Below, one piece after another: positions 34,471-42,697 of a stretch of 64,000 nt of DNA. The first letter of the stretch is position 1. Every line of letters starts with the position of its first letter. A program made the position numbers and the translations under genes. Below the pieces are notes generated by a model. The model made no database searches. It was not told the origin of the DNA and saw nothing but the letters and a program-made list of their open reading frames with translations. The stretch is taken from assembly GCA_014651175.1 (NCBI GenBank), contig BMWJ01000010.1, positions 124,001 to 188,000 of the forward strand, in the 5' to 3' direction. The stretch is from Streptomyces clavifer (GTDB lineage: Bacteria > Actinomycetota > Actinomycetes > Streptomycetales > Streptomycetaceae).

Positions 34471-34875
34471 ATGGCGACACGCACCGCGGCCCAGCGCCGC
34501 GAAGAAGCCCCATCCGCGTACGACGCGTTCCTCGGGGACCGCCCGACCGACCAGCTGCTCGGGCTCCTCGGTGACAAGTGGGTCGGCCTCGTCGTCAGCG
34601 CCCTGCGTGACGGACCGATGCGCTACAGCGACCTCGGCCGCAGGATCGCCGGGGTGAGCCAGAAGATGCTGACGCAGTCGCCGCGCTCGCTGGAGCGCGA
34701 CGGTCTCGTCACCCGCACCGTGACGCCGTCCGTCCCCGTCCGCGTCGACTACGGGCTGACGGAGCTCGGGCACAGCCTGAGCGGTCCGCTGTCCGCGCTG
34801 AAGGTCTGGGCGGAGACGCATTTCGACCGGGTCCACGAGGCCCGTGGGCGCTACGACGGGGAGGTCGCCGCGTGA
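34471..34875 (+). CDS. HxlR-family transcriptional regulator
   Basis: A 134-residue winged-helix protein of the HxlR (DUF24) family. Its features are LLGDKWVGLVVSALRDGPMRYSDLGRRIAGVSQKMLTQSPRSLERDGLVTRTVTPSVPVRVDYGLTELGHSL. HxlR proteins usually sense electrophiles, quinones or oxidants and often control a divergent oxidoreductase. No Cys is present, so thiol-based sensing as in YodB is unlikely; a ligand-type mechanism would be needed. It overlaps the cupin gene by four bases (GTGA), so both form one operon. A palindrome at 34412-34425 is the likely operator. Confidence 0.9.
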   Translation: MATRTAAQRREEAPSAYDAFLGDRPTDQLLGLLGDKWVGLVVSALRDGPMRYSDLGRRIAGVSQKMLTQSPRSLERDGLVTRTVTPSVPVRVDYGLTELGHSLSGPLSALKVWAETHFDRVHEARGRYDGEVAA

Positions 34876-35369
34876 ACGCGACTCCTCAGGTGCTCGCCGT
34901 GCTGGACGAGCTCCTCGCCTCCGCCGCTCCCGGCGAGCGCGGCGCCTTGTGGCACCTCGCCGAGCAGGGAAGGGAGCTGGACGCCAACGTCGTGCACCTG
35001 CCGCCGAACGCCGGGGTGGGCGAGCACCAGGAGGACGTCCTGGACGTGCTGCTGGTCGTCCTGGCGGGCGGCGGCAGCCTGCGTACGGGCGGCGACACCC
35101 TGGACCTCGCCCCGACCACGGTCACCTGGCTGCCCCGCACCTCCCGCCGCGCCCTGGAGGCGGGGCCGGAGGGGCTGACGTACCTGACGGTGCACCGTCG
35201 CCGGCCGGGGCTGATGATCAAGCCCGCGGTGCGGGTGCCGGCGACGACGCACGAGGGCGGCGAGGCCCCCTGCATGCTGGACCTGGTCTGCCCGGAGTGC
35301 GGGCGGCTGTCGGCGGACCGGAACCCCGCGTTCTGCAGTGCCTGCGGGGAGCCGTACCCGGGGCGTTGA
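34872..35369 (+). CDS. cupin-like protein with C-terminal zinc ribbon
   Basis: A 165-residue protein. Residues 1-110 resemble a small cupin beta-barrel (GELDANVVHLPPNAGVGEH in variant form, VLLVVLAGGGSLRTGGDTLDLAPTTVTWLPR). The last 30 residues form a clear zinc ribbon: CPECGRL then CSACGEPYPG, four Cys in two CxxC pairs. The fusion suggests a metal- or nucleic acid-linked sensor or enzyme; no catalytic residues are certain. It is translationally coupled to the HxlR regulator, with a strong terminator at its end. Confidence 0.75.
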   Translation: MNATPQVLAVLDELLASAAPGERGALWHLAEQGRELDANVVHLPPNAGVGEHQEDVLDVLLVVLAGGGSLRTGGDTLDLAPTTVTWLPRTSRRALEAGPEGLTYLTVHRRRPGLMIKPAVRVPATTHEGGEAPCMLDLVCPECGRLSADRNPAFCSACGEPYPGR

Positions 35370-35390
35370 CCGACGGCCCGGGTACGGCTC
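35349..35390. terminator. bidirectional terminator overlapping the cupin stop codon
   Basis: GAGCCGTACCCGGG (35349-35362) and CCCGGGTACGGCTC (35377-35390) form a perfect 14-bp stem with a 14-base loop that includes the TGA of the cupin gene. It also faces the end of the FN3 protein gene at 35397. Confidence 0.75.
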
Positions 35391-35396
35391 GCGGGC

Positions 35397-37436
35397 TCAG
35401 GCGATGGCGCCGGCGAACTGGCTCGCGCCCGACTCCGTGCCGTCCGCGTACAGGACGGTGAAGCGGTAGAAGAGCGTCGTCGCCGTCGGCTGGTGGGCGT
35501 CGTGCCAGGACATGGGGTGGTGGATCCCACCCGTGCCGACGAGGTCGAACGTCCCGTTCGCCGGGTTCCAGCGGTGGACGGCGAAGCCGGTGGCCTCGCT
35601 GCCGTTCTCGTTCGTGGTGTCCTCGAGGTACAGGTCGAAGTAGCTCGGCCCGTTGGCGCGGATCCAGGTGAAGGGCGAGCCGGTGGCGGGCGGGGCGGTC
35701 GGACGGAGGTCCAGCTCGGTGACGGCGGTGACCGCCGCGCCGGTGTCCGGGGTGAGCTGGTTGCCGTACTGGTCGACGCCCACCACGGCGTAGCGCACCT
35801 GCTGGCCGTCGGCGGGCGTGACGTCGTGCCAGGTCGTCCCGGTGAGCCACGGGCGCTCGTTGGTGCGGTCGCCCACCGGGGTGTAGGTCCACTCCCCGTC
35901 GGCGAACGTGCCGCGCAGCACCCGGTAGTGGTCGAGGGACGGGTCGACGCTCGCCTGCCAGGAGACCGTGACGCCGTTCTCCTTCGGGACCGTCGTGACG
36001 CCCTCGATCGCGGCGGGGGAGGTCGTGTTGCCCGTGACGGCGACCTGGAGGTCCTGGGAGGGGGTGCCCGGGTTGCCCTCCCAGTCCTTGGCGACCACCC
36101 AGTAGTAGTAGGTGCTGCCGGGCGTCGCGGTGTTGTCGACGAAGGTGCTCGTGTCGCGCAGTCCCTGGGCGATCTCCGACACCCTGGTGCCCGCGGAGCG
36201 CGGCTTGGGCGACCGGTGGACCGAGTAGCCCGCGAAGTCGCGGCTGGTCTGCTCGGAGGCGTCCCAGGTCACGGTGACCCCGGTCTCGCCCTCCGAGGCG
36301 TGTGCGCCGAGCGGGGTGTCGACGGGACCGGTGAGGTCGTCCGAGTAGTACTCGGCGGTGCCCGAGGCGGGGGATTCGTTGCCGTGCGTGTCGACGGCGG
36401 TGACGACGTAGTAGTAGATGTCACCGGTCTGCGGCAGCGGTCCGGTGTAGCCGCCGCCCGAGGAGGCCAGCCTGTTGGCGGGAGTGAGGGCGACCGGCAC
36501 GGAGGTCGAGCGGTACACCCGGTACTCGGCGAGGTCGGGCTCGGTGTTGCTGTCCCAGTAGAGGGTGATCCTGGTGGGGGAGCCCATCGCCCAGTTGTCC
36601 TCGACGCCCTTGGGGGCGGCCGGGGCGATGCGGTCGACGGTGGTGACGCCGAGGTCGGCGGTGCCCGCGGAGGTGTTGCCCGCCTTGTCGTGGGCGCGGA
36701 CCTCGTAGTAGTAGACGTTGCCGTCCTTCGGGACGGTCGTGTCGGTCCACGTGGTGGAGGTCGTCGTCGCGATCGGCTTCGTGGGGAAGGAGGCCCCCTT
36801 CAGCCGCCGGTACACGCGGTACCCGGCGAGGTCCATCTCCTTGTTCCCGGCCCAGCCGACCCGCATGGTCGACGTCGCCGTGTCGTAGGCCGCGGTCGTC
36901 CCGGTGGGGACGAGCGGCTTGACCTTGTCGACGGCCGCCGTGGTGCGCGGTGTGTACGCGAACTTGACGCCGGCGGCGCCGGTCCAGTTGACGAAGTCGA
37001 CCCGGAGGCTGTGCTTGCCCGCCGGAATGGTCACGTTGACGGTCTTGGAGACGGTGGAGGAGACGTTCTTCCACACGTCGACCTTGCGGACGCCGTCGAC
37101 GTAGACGCGTATGCCGTCGAGAGCCGATGCGCTGAAGGCGAAGGGCCCGCCGGAGCCGAAGTCGCGGGTCATGGACCAGCGGACGCCGAAGTTGTTCGCG
37201 GGCATGCCCTTGACGCCGGGGGCGCCGGTGCCCCAGTTCTGGTCGATCACGGAGTCGCAGTCCGTGCCCCTGGGAGTCCCGGTGAACGTGGTGTTCGCGT
37301 AGAACGTCCGCTTGAAGACGGGCGATGCGCAGGTCACGGCTGCGGAGGCCGGGGCTGCCGCGGTGAGCAGGCTGCCCGCGGTGGCGAGTACGACGGCGCT
37401 CGCGGTGGCGACCGTCGTGCCTCTGGATCGGTTCAT
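35397..37436 (-). CDS. secreted PA14-like plus fibronectin type III protein
   Basis: A 679-residue exported protein. The signal peptide spans residues 1-32 (ending APASAA). A PA14-like carbohydrate-binding beta domain follows (about 40-165; FKRTFYANTTFTGTP, WSMTRDFGSGGPFAFSASALDGIRVYVDG, IPAGKHSLRVDFVNWTGAAGVKFAY). Then come about five fibronectin type III repeats, each with the pattern D..AP..P..V..W..D..LAGY.VYR. No catalytic domain or cell-wall anchor is seen, so it is probably an extracellular glycan-binding or matrix protein. GAAGGAACG precedes the ATG and abuts a large hairpin. Confidence 0.85.
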   Translation of the reverse strand: MNRSRGTTVATASAVVLATAGSLLTAAAPASAAVTCASPVFKRTFYANTTFTGTPRGTDCDSVIDQNWGTGAPGVKGMPANNFGVRWSMTRDFGSGGPFAFSASALDGIRVYVDGVRKVDVWKNVSSTVSKTVNVTIPAGKHSLRVDFVNWTGAAGVKFAYTPRTTAAVDKVKPLVPTGTTAAYDTATSTMRVGWAGNKEMDLAGYRVYRRLKGASFPTKPIATTTSTTWTDTTVPKDGNVYYYEVRAHDKAGNTSAGTADLGVTTVDRIAPAAPKGVEDNWAMGSPTRITLYWDSNTEPDLAEYRVYRSTSVPVALTPANRLASSGGGYTGPLPQTGDIYYYVVTAVDTHGNESPASGTAEYYSDDLTGPVDTPLGAHASEGETGVTVTWDASEQTSRDFAGYSVHRSPKPRSAGTRVSEIAQGLRDTSTFVDNTATPGSTYYYWVVAKDWEGNPGTPSQDLQVAVTGNTTSPAAIEGVTTVPKENGVTVSWQASVDPSLDHYRVLRGTFADGEWTYTPVGDRTNERPWLTGTTWHDVTPADGQQVRYAVVGVDQYGNQLTPDTGAAVTAVTELDLRPTAPPATGSPFTWIRANGPSYFDLYLEDTTNENGSEATGFAVHRWNPANGTFDLVGTGGIHHPMSWHDAHQPTATTLFYRFTVLYADGTESGASQFAGAIA

Positions 37437-37446
37437 TCGTTCCTTC

Positions 37447-37493
37447 GGTCTTGATCGTCTGTGGCAGGAATGCGTCTGCCGACGATCAAGACC
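37447..37493 (-). terminator. large hairpin between SDR gene and FN3 gene
   Basis: GGTCTTGATCGTC (37447-37459) and GACGATCAAGACC (37481-37493) form a perfect 13-bp stem. The 21-base loop has an inner GGCAG/CTGCC pairing. On the minus strand it lies 24 bp after the SDR stop and ends next to the ribosome-binding site of the FN3 protein, so it may terminate the SDR transcript or control access to the next start. Confidence 0.6.
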
Positions 37494-37517
37494 TATGAGG
37501 AATGGTCATGGTTGTAG

Positions 37518-38300
37518 TCACTGGCCGAGACCGCCGTTGCTCTTCAGCAGCTGCCCGTTGACCCACTGCCCCTGCGGCGAGCAGAGGAAGTCCACGAGGT
37601 GCGCGGTGTCCTGCGGGGTGCCGAGGCGGCCGAGCGGAGTGGCCGCGGTGAGCACCTCCTTCGCCTCGTCGGGCATCCAGCCGGTGTCCACCGGGCCGGG
37701 GTTCACGGAGTTGGCCGTCACGCCGAGGTGGGAGAGCTCGTGCGCGGCGGCCAGGGTGATGCGGTCCAGGGCGCCCTTGCTCGCGCCGTACGGGAGGTTG
37801 CCGACCGTGTGGTCGCTGGTGAGGGCGACGATCCGGCCGGTGCCGGGCGCGCCGCGGAAGCGCAGCCCGAATTCGCGGATCATCAGCCAGGTGGCACGGG
37901 CGTTCACGGCGAAGTGCCGGTCGAAACTCTCGATGGTGGTGTCGAGCAGCCCCGAGTCGACCGACTCGCAGTGGCACATCACGAGCGCGGTGACGGGCCC
38001 CAGGCGCCGCTCCGTCTCGTCGTAGATCCGCGAAGGGGCGTCCGGGTCCGCGAGGTCCGCCTCGACCGCCACGTGGGCGGCGCCGTGCTCGGTGAGCATC
38101 CGGCCGATCGCGTCGGTGGCGCCGCGCTCCACCCCCCAGTCCATGCGCCGGTCGTACGGGCTCCAGTAGGTGAAGGCGATGTCCCAGCCCGACGCCGCGA
38201 GCTGCCGTGCGATGCCGGCACCGATGCCGACGGTGCGGCCCACTCCGGTGATCAGGGCGAGCGGGCGACGTGCCGTGTCGTTCTCGTCCATGGTGGTCAC
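37518..38300 (-). CDS. short-chain dehydrogenase/reductase
   Basis: A 260-residue SDR oxidoreductase. The N-terminal nucleotide-binding motif is TGVGRTVGIGAGIA, a variant of TGxxxGIG. Catalytic residues are Ser in VALTSDHT (near residue 160) and the YGASK Tyr/Lys pair. The C-terminal VNPGPVDTGWM and SNGGLGQ are typical. The extended form with AFTYWSPYDRRMDWGVE suggests NADP preference with an atypical insertion. The start is GTG 38300 or ATG 38291; no good ribosome-binding site is visible. Substrate unknown. Confidence 0.85.
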   Translation of the reverse strand: MTTMDENDTARRPLALITGVGRTVGIGAGIARQLAASGWDIAFTYWSPYDRRMDWGVERGATDAIGRMLTEHGAAHVAVEADLADPDAPSRIYDETERRLGPVTALVMCHCESVDSGLLDTTIESFDRHFAVNARATWLMIREFGLRFRGAPGTGRIVALTSDHTVGNLPYGASKGALDRITLAAAHELSHLGVTANSVNPGPVDTGWMPDEAKEVLTAATPLGRLGTPQDTAHLVDFLCSPQGQWVNGQLLKSNGGLGQ

Positions 38301-38445
38301 AGACGGAAATGGTGCGGGACGGCCGGCGGTCGCGGCAACCGCTTTGCTCCCTGCCGGACTTCACGGCGGCGGTCCCCCCGCTCGCTCGCCCGGACCGCGG
38401 CGGGCACGGCTTCTGCGGGCGGGCGGGCGCGAACCCGGGGTACCC

Positions 38446-39288
38446 CTAGGGCGCGGGCGGGGCCCCGAGGAACTCGATGATCTCGGGGGCGATCTTCCTG
38501 GGCGCCATGACGACCGCTCCGTGATTGAGCCCCTTCAGGGTGCGGTGCCGGGCATCGGGCAGTACCTCGGTCAGTGCCTGTGCGGCCCGTCCGAATCCCT
38601 CCGGGCTCCGGGATCCGGTCAGCACCAGGACCGGGGCCTTCACCGCGGACCAGGGCTTCGGCTCCAGCGGCCTGCCCCGCTGGGTGTCGCCCATGACGGC
38701 GAGGTCGTACGGCAGGGTGTGGGCCATGCCCGTGAGGGTCCGCCAGACGCCGGGCATCAGCCGCATCGATCCGACCATGAACGCGGGCATGTTCTGCGCC
38801 TGGACCATGAACGCCTTCACGGCCTCGCTGCGCCGGTCCTCGGCGAGCAGGGTGCCGATGTGGCCGGCGAAGCCCTCGGGCGGACCGAAGTCGTCCTGGG
38901 TGACGGAGAACGGCGGTTCGTAGAGCGCGAGCCGGTCCACGTCCAGACCGGCGGCGGCCGCACGCAGCGCGAGGACCGCGCCGGAGGAACTGCCGAACAC
39001 GGAGGCGGAGCCGCCCGCGTGCCCGATCAGGGCCGCTATGTCCTCGACCTCCCGCTCCACGGCGTACGCGGCACCGTCGGAGCTGGCTCCCCGGCCGCGG
39101 CGGTCGTAGTTGATGACGGTGAAGTGCCCCGCGAGGATGCCCGCGAGCTTCCTGGTGTCGGAGCGGTCGGCCAGGGCCGAGGACACCAGGATCAACGCGG
39201 GTCCACGGCCCGATTGTTCGAAGGCGATCGATGTGCCGTCGCTCGACCGGACCTCGGTCTCGACGGTTCTCCCACTGGCTGTGGACAT
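38446..39288 (-). CDS. alpha/beta hydrolase
   Basis: A 280-residue hydrolase. The oxyanion-loop region is ILVSSALADRSDTRKLAGILAGHFTVINYDRRGRGASS. The nucleophile elbow is VFGSSSGAVLALRAAA (Ser in GSSSG). A late region has VLVLTGSRSPEGF (acid position altered to Ser/Glu) and GLNHGAVV (His). It resembles small serine hydrolases of the haloperoxidase/esterase group. GGAGGAAAC immediately precedes the ATG at 39288. Substrate unknown. Confidence 0.85.
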   Translation of the reverse strand: MSTASGRTVETEVRSSDGTSIAFEQSGRGPALILVSSALADRSDTRKLAGILAGHFTVINYDRRGRGASSDGAAYAVEREVEDIAALIGHAGGSASVFGSSSGAVLALRAAAAGLDVDRLALYEPPFSVTQDDFGPPEGFAGHIGTLLAEDRRSEAVKAFMVQAQNMPAFMVGSMRLMPGVWRTLTGMAHTLPYDLAVMGDTQRGRPLEPKPWSAVKAPVLVLTGSRSPEGFGRAAQALTEVLPDARHRTLKGLNHGAVVMAPRKIAPEIIEFLGAPPAP

Positions 39289-39517
39289 GTTTCCTCCGGG
39301 TGATCGGTAGCCGACTGCAGGGGGTAGACCGGAGCGGGGGCGAAAACTCATCGGCGGGCCTCTTCCGGACCGAGACGTGCCGGCCGCCGTGCCGAACATT
39401 TCCGCGTTACCACTTCCCGGTTCACCGGAGTGCGCAACTCCACCCCCCAAGTACACGACAGTGCGCAGTCGTTCCGGGACGCTGGTCACCGCAGGTGAGG
39501 GCCGTCAGGCTCTGCTC

Positions 39518-39934
39518 ATGGAACAGAAGAGTTCACCGGGCCCGACGCCTTCCTGGGTCCCCGCCAGTGGGCACGCCCTTCGGCACACGGGCATCCACTT
39601 CGACACCGTGCGCATCGCCGGGCTGCCGGGTGAGCAGGTGGCGTCCGAGCTGATGCGGTTCACGGACTTCCGCGCGGGTCCGATCGTGCGGTCCGGGACC
39701 GGTGAGCGGAGCGTGTACTTCCTGTTGCCGCCGCACAGCGCGGCCGTGTACCGGTGGCCTGCCGGGGCGCGGCTGATGGGCAGGGACGCGCGGTGCGACG
39801 CCTTCGTGGGCGTGCCCGCCCTGGACGGGCGGACGTGGCCGCTGGAGTGGCGCTCGCGGCCCACGGCCGAGACACCGTTCGTGGATGCCGGGCTGCTGCA
39901 CGAGCTGGCGACCCTGACCCTGGAGGGTGCCTGA
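39518..39934 (+). CDS. conserved Streptomyces-type protein of unknown function
   Basis: A 138-residue protein with no recognised catalytic motif: GHALRHTGIHFDTVRIAGLPGEQVASELMRF, VYFLLPPHSAAVYRWPAGARLM, DAFVGVPALDGRTWPLEWRSRPT. This pattern is familiar from small proteins in Streptomyces genomes that resemble part of the N-terminal region of bifunctional primase/polymerase proteins, but I am not certain of that link. It precedes the HTH gene at 40099 by 164 bp on the same strand. The start is chosen at the ATG at 39518; the upstream in-frame extension looks non-coding. Confidence 0.6.
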   Translation: MEQKSSPGPTPSWVPASGHALRHTGIHFDTVRIAGLPGEQVASELMRFTDFRAGPIVRSGTGERSVYFLLPPHSAAVYRWPAGARLMGRDARCDAFVGVPALDGRTWPLEWRSRPTAETPFVDAGLLHELATLTLEGA

Positions 39935-40098
39935 TCGAATGCGTGTGCCTACGGCATATGTGTAAGGGGTGTGCGCGTCGTGCAGTAACGTGATCGTGTC
40001 ATTACGCTCTGTGCGCACGGGTGCGCAGGGCGGCCCCCGGAGGTGCTACCAACACCGGCCCGGGGACCTACACCCACGAGTGGAGAGAACCCACCGAG

Positions 40099-41136
40099 AT
40101 GATCCGGCATGTTATCGCGCCCTCCCGGCGCTTCACCAAGGCTTCGCACGATGTCGTGCGCCATCCGCGACTCACCAGCGACGCGAAAGTCCTCCTCCTC
40201 TATGTGCAGGGCCTCCCCGACGAGCAGAGCGAGAAGCCGCTGAGCGAGCTCGCGCGGCAGCTCGGGATCACAGGCCGGGCGTACCAGAAGACCAAGCAAC
40301 TCCTCCTCGGCCACGGCTTCCTGCACGAGCAGCGGCGGCAGGGGGACCGCGGGCTGTGGACCACGGCGCAGCTGCTGTCCAACGTGCCTCTGACGGCGGA
40401 GGAGGTGACCGGGATCCGGACCTCCGAGGGGGCACCGGCGGCCCTTCCGGTCCCAACGGTGCCTCCGGGTGTGCAGGCTCCGGTGGTCGGTGCGCCAGCG
40501 GATCGGGCGGTCGGCCGCCAACTACCGGTAGACGAAGAACGTGAGAAGAACTATCCCCGCCCACCCTCCGAAGCGGAGCCGGAACCTGGGCCGCCGCCGG
40601 AGTCGAGTCCGGAGCGGGCCCCGGAGCCGGAGCCCGAGCCGGAGTCGGCGGACGTCGTGGAGGGCGAGAAGGTGTTGCTGTCGCTGCGGCACGTACGCCG
40701 CGAGCTGTACCTCGGCGCCAAGGAGGCCCGCGGCCTCGCGGCCCTGGCGGGCCAGTGGCTGCTGCGCGGGATCACGGCGGCCCAGCTGCGCCAGGTGCTG
40801 ACGAGCGAACTGCCGGAGGGCGGGGTGCGGTCGGCGGTCGGGTTCCTGCGGTACCGGCTCGTGCACAAGATGCCGGAGGAGGTCCGCCGGCCCGAGCCGC
40901 GACCCGATCCGCGGGCCGAGGCGCTGCGGGTCGCCCCGCTGATCGCCTGTGCCGGACCCGGGGACGACCACGTGTTCCGTGCGCTGGACGGCGAGACGCA
41001 CTGCGGGGACTGCCGGCGCGAGGAGGCGGTGCGGCAGTGGCAGGCGCGGCGGGCGCGGGAGGCGCTGCTCCCGGCGGACCGGTCGTGGCGGGAGCGGTTC
41101 GCGGCAGTCGCCGCAACGGCCGGTGATCCGTGCTGA
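40099..41136 (+). CDS. winged-helix/HTH protein with Pro-Glu linker
   Basis: A 345-residue DNA-binding protein. Residues 1-105 form a replication-initiator-like winged helix: HVIAPSRRFTKASHDVVRHPRLTSDAKVLLLYVQGLP, SELARQLGITGRAYQKTKQLLLGHGFLHEQRRQGDRGLWTTAQLLSN. A Pro/Glu-rich linker spans about 150-195. The C-terminal helical domain ends with ETHCGDCRREEAVRQWQARRARE, a CxxC pair. Such proteins exist as several paralogues in Streptomyces chromosomes and are often called helix-turn-helix proteins; targets are unknown. The ATG at 40099 follows GGAGAG. A terminator-like hairpin lies after it. Confidence 0.75.
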   Translation: MIRHVIAPSRRFTKASHDVVRHPRLTSDAKVLLLYVQGLPDEQSEKPLSELARQLGITGRAYQKTKQLLLGHGFLHEQRRQGDRGLWTTAQLLSNVPLTAEEVTGIRTSEGAPAALPVPTVPPGVQAPVVGAPADRAVGRQLPVDEEREKNYPRPPSEAEPEPGPPPESSPERAPEPEPEPESADVVEGEKVLLSLRHVRRELYLGAKEARGLAALAGQWLLRGITAAQLRQVLTSELPEGGVRSAVGFLRYRLVHKMPEEVRRPEPRPDPRAEALRVAPLIACAGPGDDHVFRALDGETHCGDCRREEAVRQWQARRAREALLPADRSWRERFAAVAATAGDPC

Positions 41137-41173
41137 CCGTACGATCAACTGGCCGGGCAGCCAGAGGACTTCA

Positions 41174-41206
41174 CCGGAAGGGCGGCGCGGCGCAGCACCC
41201 TTCCGG
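41174..41206 (+). terminator. hairpin downstream of HTH gene
   Basis: CCGGAAGGG (41174-41182) and CCCTTCCGG (41198-41206) form a perfect 9-bp stem 37 bp after the stop of the HTH gene. No T-run follows. Confidence 0.5.
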
Positions 41207-41223
41207 GCAGCGGGGCGAGGACA

Positions 41224-41239
41224 ATGGCGCACGCGCCAT
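41224..41239. promoter_or_regulatory. inverted repeat upstream of TetR gene
   Basis: ATGGCGC and GCGCCAT flank AC, a perfect 7-bp inverted repeat with a 2-bp spacer, 88 bp before the TetR start. It could be the TetR operator. Confidence 0.4.
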
Positions 41240-41327
41240 GCAGAGGTGACGAAGCCCTCTTCCGCGCTCGCGACCCCGCTCAGCCGTCGCCGCGACAGTC
41301 GGAGATGTGGCAGACGAAGGAGGATCC

Positions 41328-41966
41328 GTGGTGGATGTCCCGGTGGACCAGGTGACCGGCACCGTCGACAGGGCTCGTGTGCGGGCCCAAGAGCAGCTTC
41401 TTGACGCGGGACGGGAGATGTTCGGCGTCTACGGCTACGCGCAGACGTCGGAACAGGCGCTCTGCGAGGTGGCCGGAGTCCCGGAGGAGGTGCTCTGGGA
41501 GGAGTTCGGCTCCAGGGAGGGCGTGCTGATCGCCCTGCACAACCAGGTGACGACGTCCGGGCTGCGGGCGGCGGAACAGGCGCTGCTGTCGCCGGGGATG
41601 GATGACTGCCCGGTGGAGCAGCGGTTCCGGATCCTCTTCGACGCGTACGTGTCCGCGGTGACGCGGGACCTGCGCGAGGCCCGGGTGACGTTCGTCGAGG
41701 TATTGGGTGTGAGTCCGGCCGTCGACGAGCACTGCAAGCGGTGGCGGGACCTGTGGGCCGACTTCCTGACCGGTGAGGCCGAGCGGGCGGCGGTCCGCGG
41801 CGAGGCGGAGGAGCGGGACCACCGGGTGGTGGTGATGGTGATGGTCGCCACGGTGCACGAGCTCATGGCCCACCACAGCCGCCGTCCCCGCAGGGCCCGG
41901 CCGGAAGAGGTGTCGGCGGAACTGACCCAGCTGGGGCTGGCGATGCTGGGGAGGGAGCCCGGATAG
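41328..41966 (+). CDS. TetR-family transcriptional regulator
   Basis: A 212-residue regulator. The N-terminal HTH is ARVRAQEQLLDAGREMFGVYGYAQTSEQALCEVAGVPEEVLWEEFGSREGVLIALHNQV, with the typical TetR pattern but an altered recognition helix (EEVLWEEFGSRE). The C-terminal ligand domain is helical. The GTG at 41328 has GAAGGAGG five bases upstream; a GTG seven codons earlier is less likely. No target gene is adjacent on the same operon, so it may act on itself or at a distance. Confidence 0.85.
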   Translation: MVDVPVDQVTGTVDRARVRAQEQLLDAGREMFGVYGYAQTSEQALCEVAGVPEEVLWEEFGSREGVLIALHNQVTTSGLRAAEQALLSPGMDDCPVEQRFRILFDAYVSAVTRDLREARVTFVEVLGVSPAVDEHCKRWRDLWADFLTGEAERAAVRGEAEERDHRVVVMVMVATVHELMAHHSRRPRRARPEEVSAELTQLGLAMLGREPG

Positions 41967-42016
41967 CGGCCCGAGGACATCCGGGGCCGGCTGACGGCGC
42001 GCGGCGTGTGCCGCAG

Positions 42017-42054
42017 AGGCCCGCCGGGGCGGGTGGGGTGACCCGGCGGGCCTT
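42017..42054. terminator. bidirectional terminator
   Basis: AGGCCCGCCGGG (42017-42028) and CCCGGCGGGCCT (42042-42053) form a perfect 12-bp stem, between the convergent TetR and unknown genes. One T follows, then C. Confidence 0.7.
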
Positions 42055-42068
42055 CGGGGCGGCCGGGG

Positions 42069-42695
42069 TCAGGCGGGCGCCGGACGGCCGGGCAGGGGGT
42101 GCGTCAGGAGGAATTCGGTCGCCCGGGCGATGGCCTCGGCGGAGGTGGGGTGGACGGCCTCGGACTCCTCCTCCCGCTGGTCAGCGGCGGTGGCGGTGTA
42201 CCACCAGGCGTCGGCGTCCGGGTCGTGGTGGATGACGGCCGAGCCTCCTGCGTAACGGAGGGGGACGGACTCGCCGGCGGACTTCTTGACCACGGCGTAC
42301 GGCCACTTGAGACGGGCGGACTGGCGCTTGATGCCGCCCCAGGCGGCGCCCAGCTGGGTGTAGTTGGCCCCGTTGCGGCCCGCGACGGTGGCGGCGCTCT
42401 CGGCCAGCCTGTCGACGGACCGTCTGGTCTCGTGCAGGGACCGCAGCAGGGCCAGCTGGACGTCGGGGGAGGCCATCAGGGCGGCGTCGAAGGGCTTGCC
42501 GGCGGTGCGGTAGGCCAGTGCGCGCGTGGAGATCCGCTCGGCCAGCGCGCGGGCCGCTTCGAGCACCTTGTCGTCCATGGTGAACGTGTCGTCGTCGGTG
42601 GGTTCACTCCAGGGGGGTTCCACCAGGGTGGTGACGGTGGACCAGAAATTCTCGTCGTCCCTGTCGGGGACGGGGATCGCCGCTGCGTCGTCCAT
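42069..42695 (-). CDS. unknown protein, possible DNA-binding
   Basis: A 208-residue protein of no recognised family. A central segment (SAATVAGRNGANYTQLGAAWGGIKRQSARLKWPYAVV) reads like a helix-turn-helix of the kind that recognises sequence with a variant second helix. Flanking regions are helical (LEAARALAERISTRALAYRTAG, ASPDVQLALLRSLHETRRSVDRLAE), and the C-terminus DPDADAWWYTATAADQREEESEAVHPTSAEAIARATEFLL is acidic. The ATG follows a TATCCT -10 box by six bases, so the message is probably leaderless. Two near-identical 16-bp elements cover the promoter (42698-42742), suggesting autoregulation. Confidence 0.65.
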   Translation of the reverse strand: MDDAAAIPVPDRDDENFWSTVTTLVEPPWSEPTDDDTFTMDDKVLEAARALAERISTRALAYRTAGKPFDAALMASPDVQLALLRSLHETRRSVDRLAESAATVAGRNGANYTQLGAAWGGIKRQSARLKWPYAVVKKSAGESVPLRYAGGSAVIHHDPDADAWWYTATAADQREEESEAVHPTSAEAIARATEFLLTHPLPGRPAPA

Positions 42696-42697
42696 GC

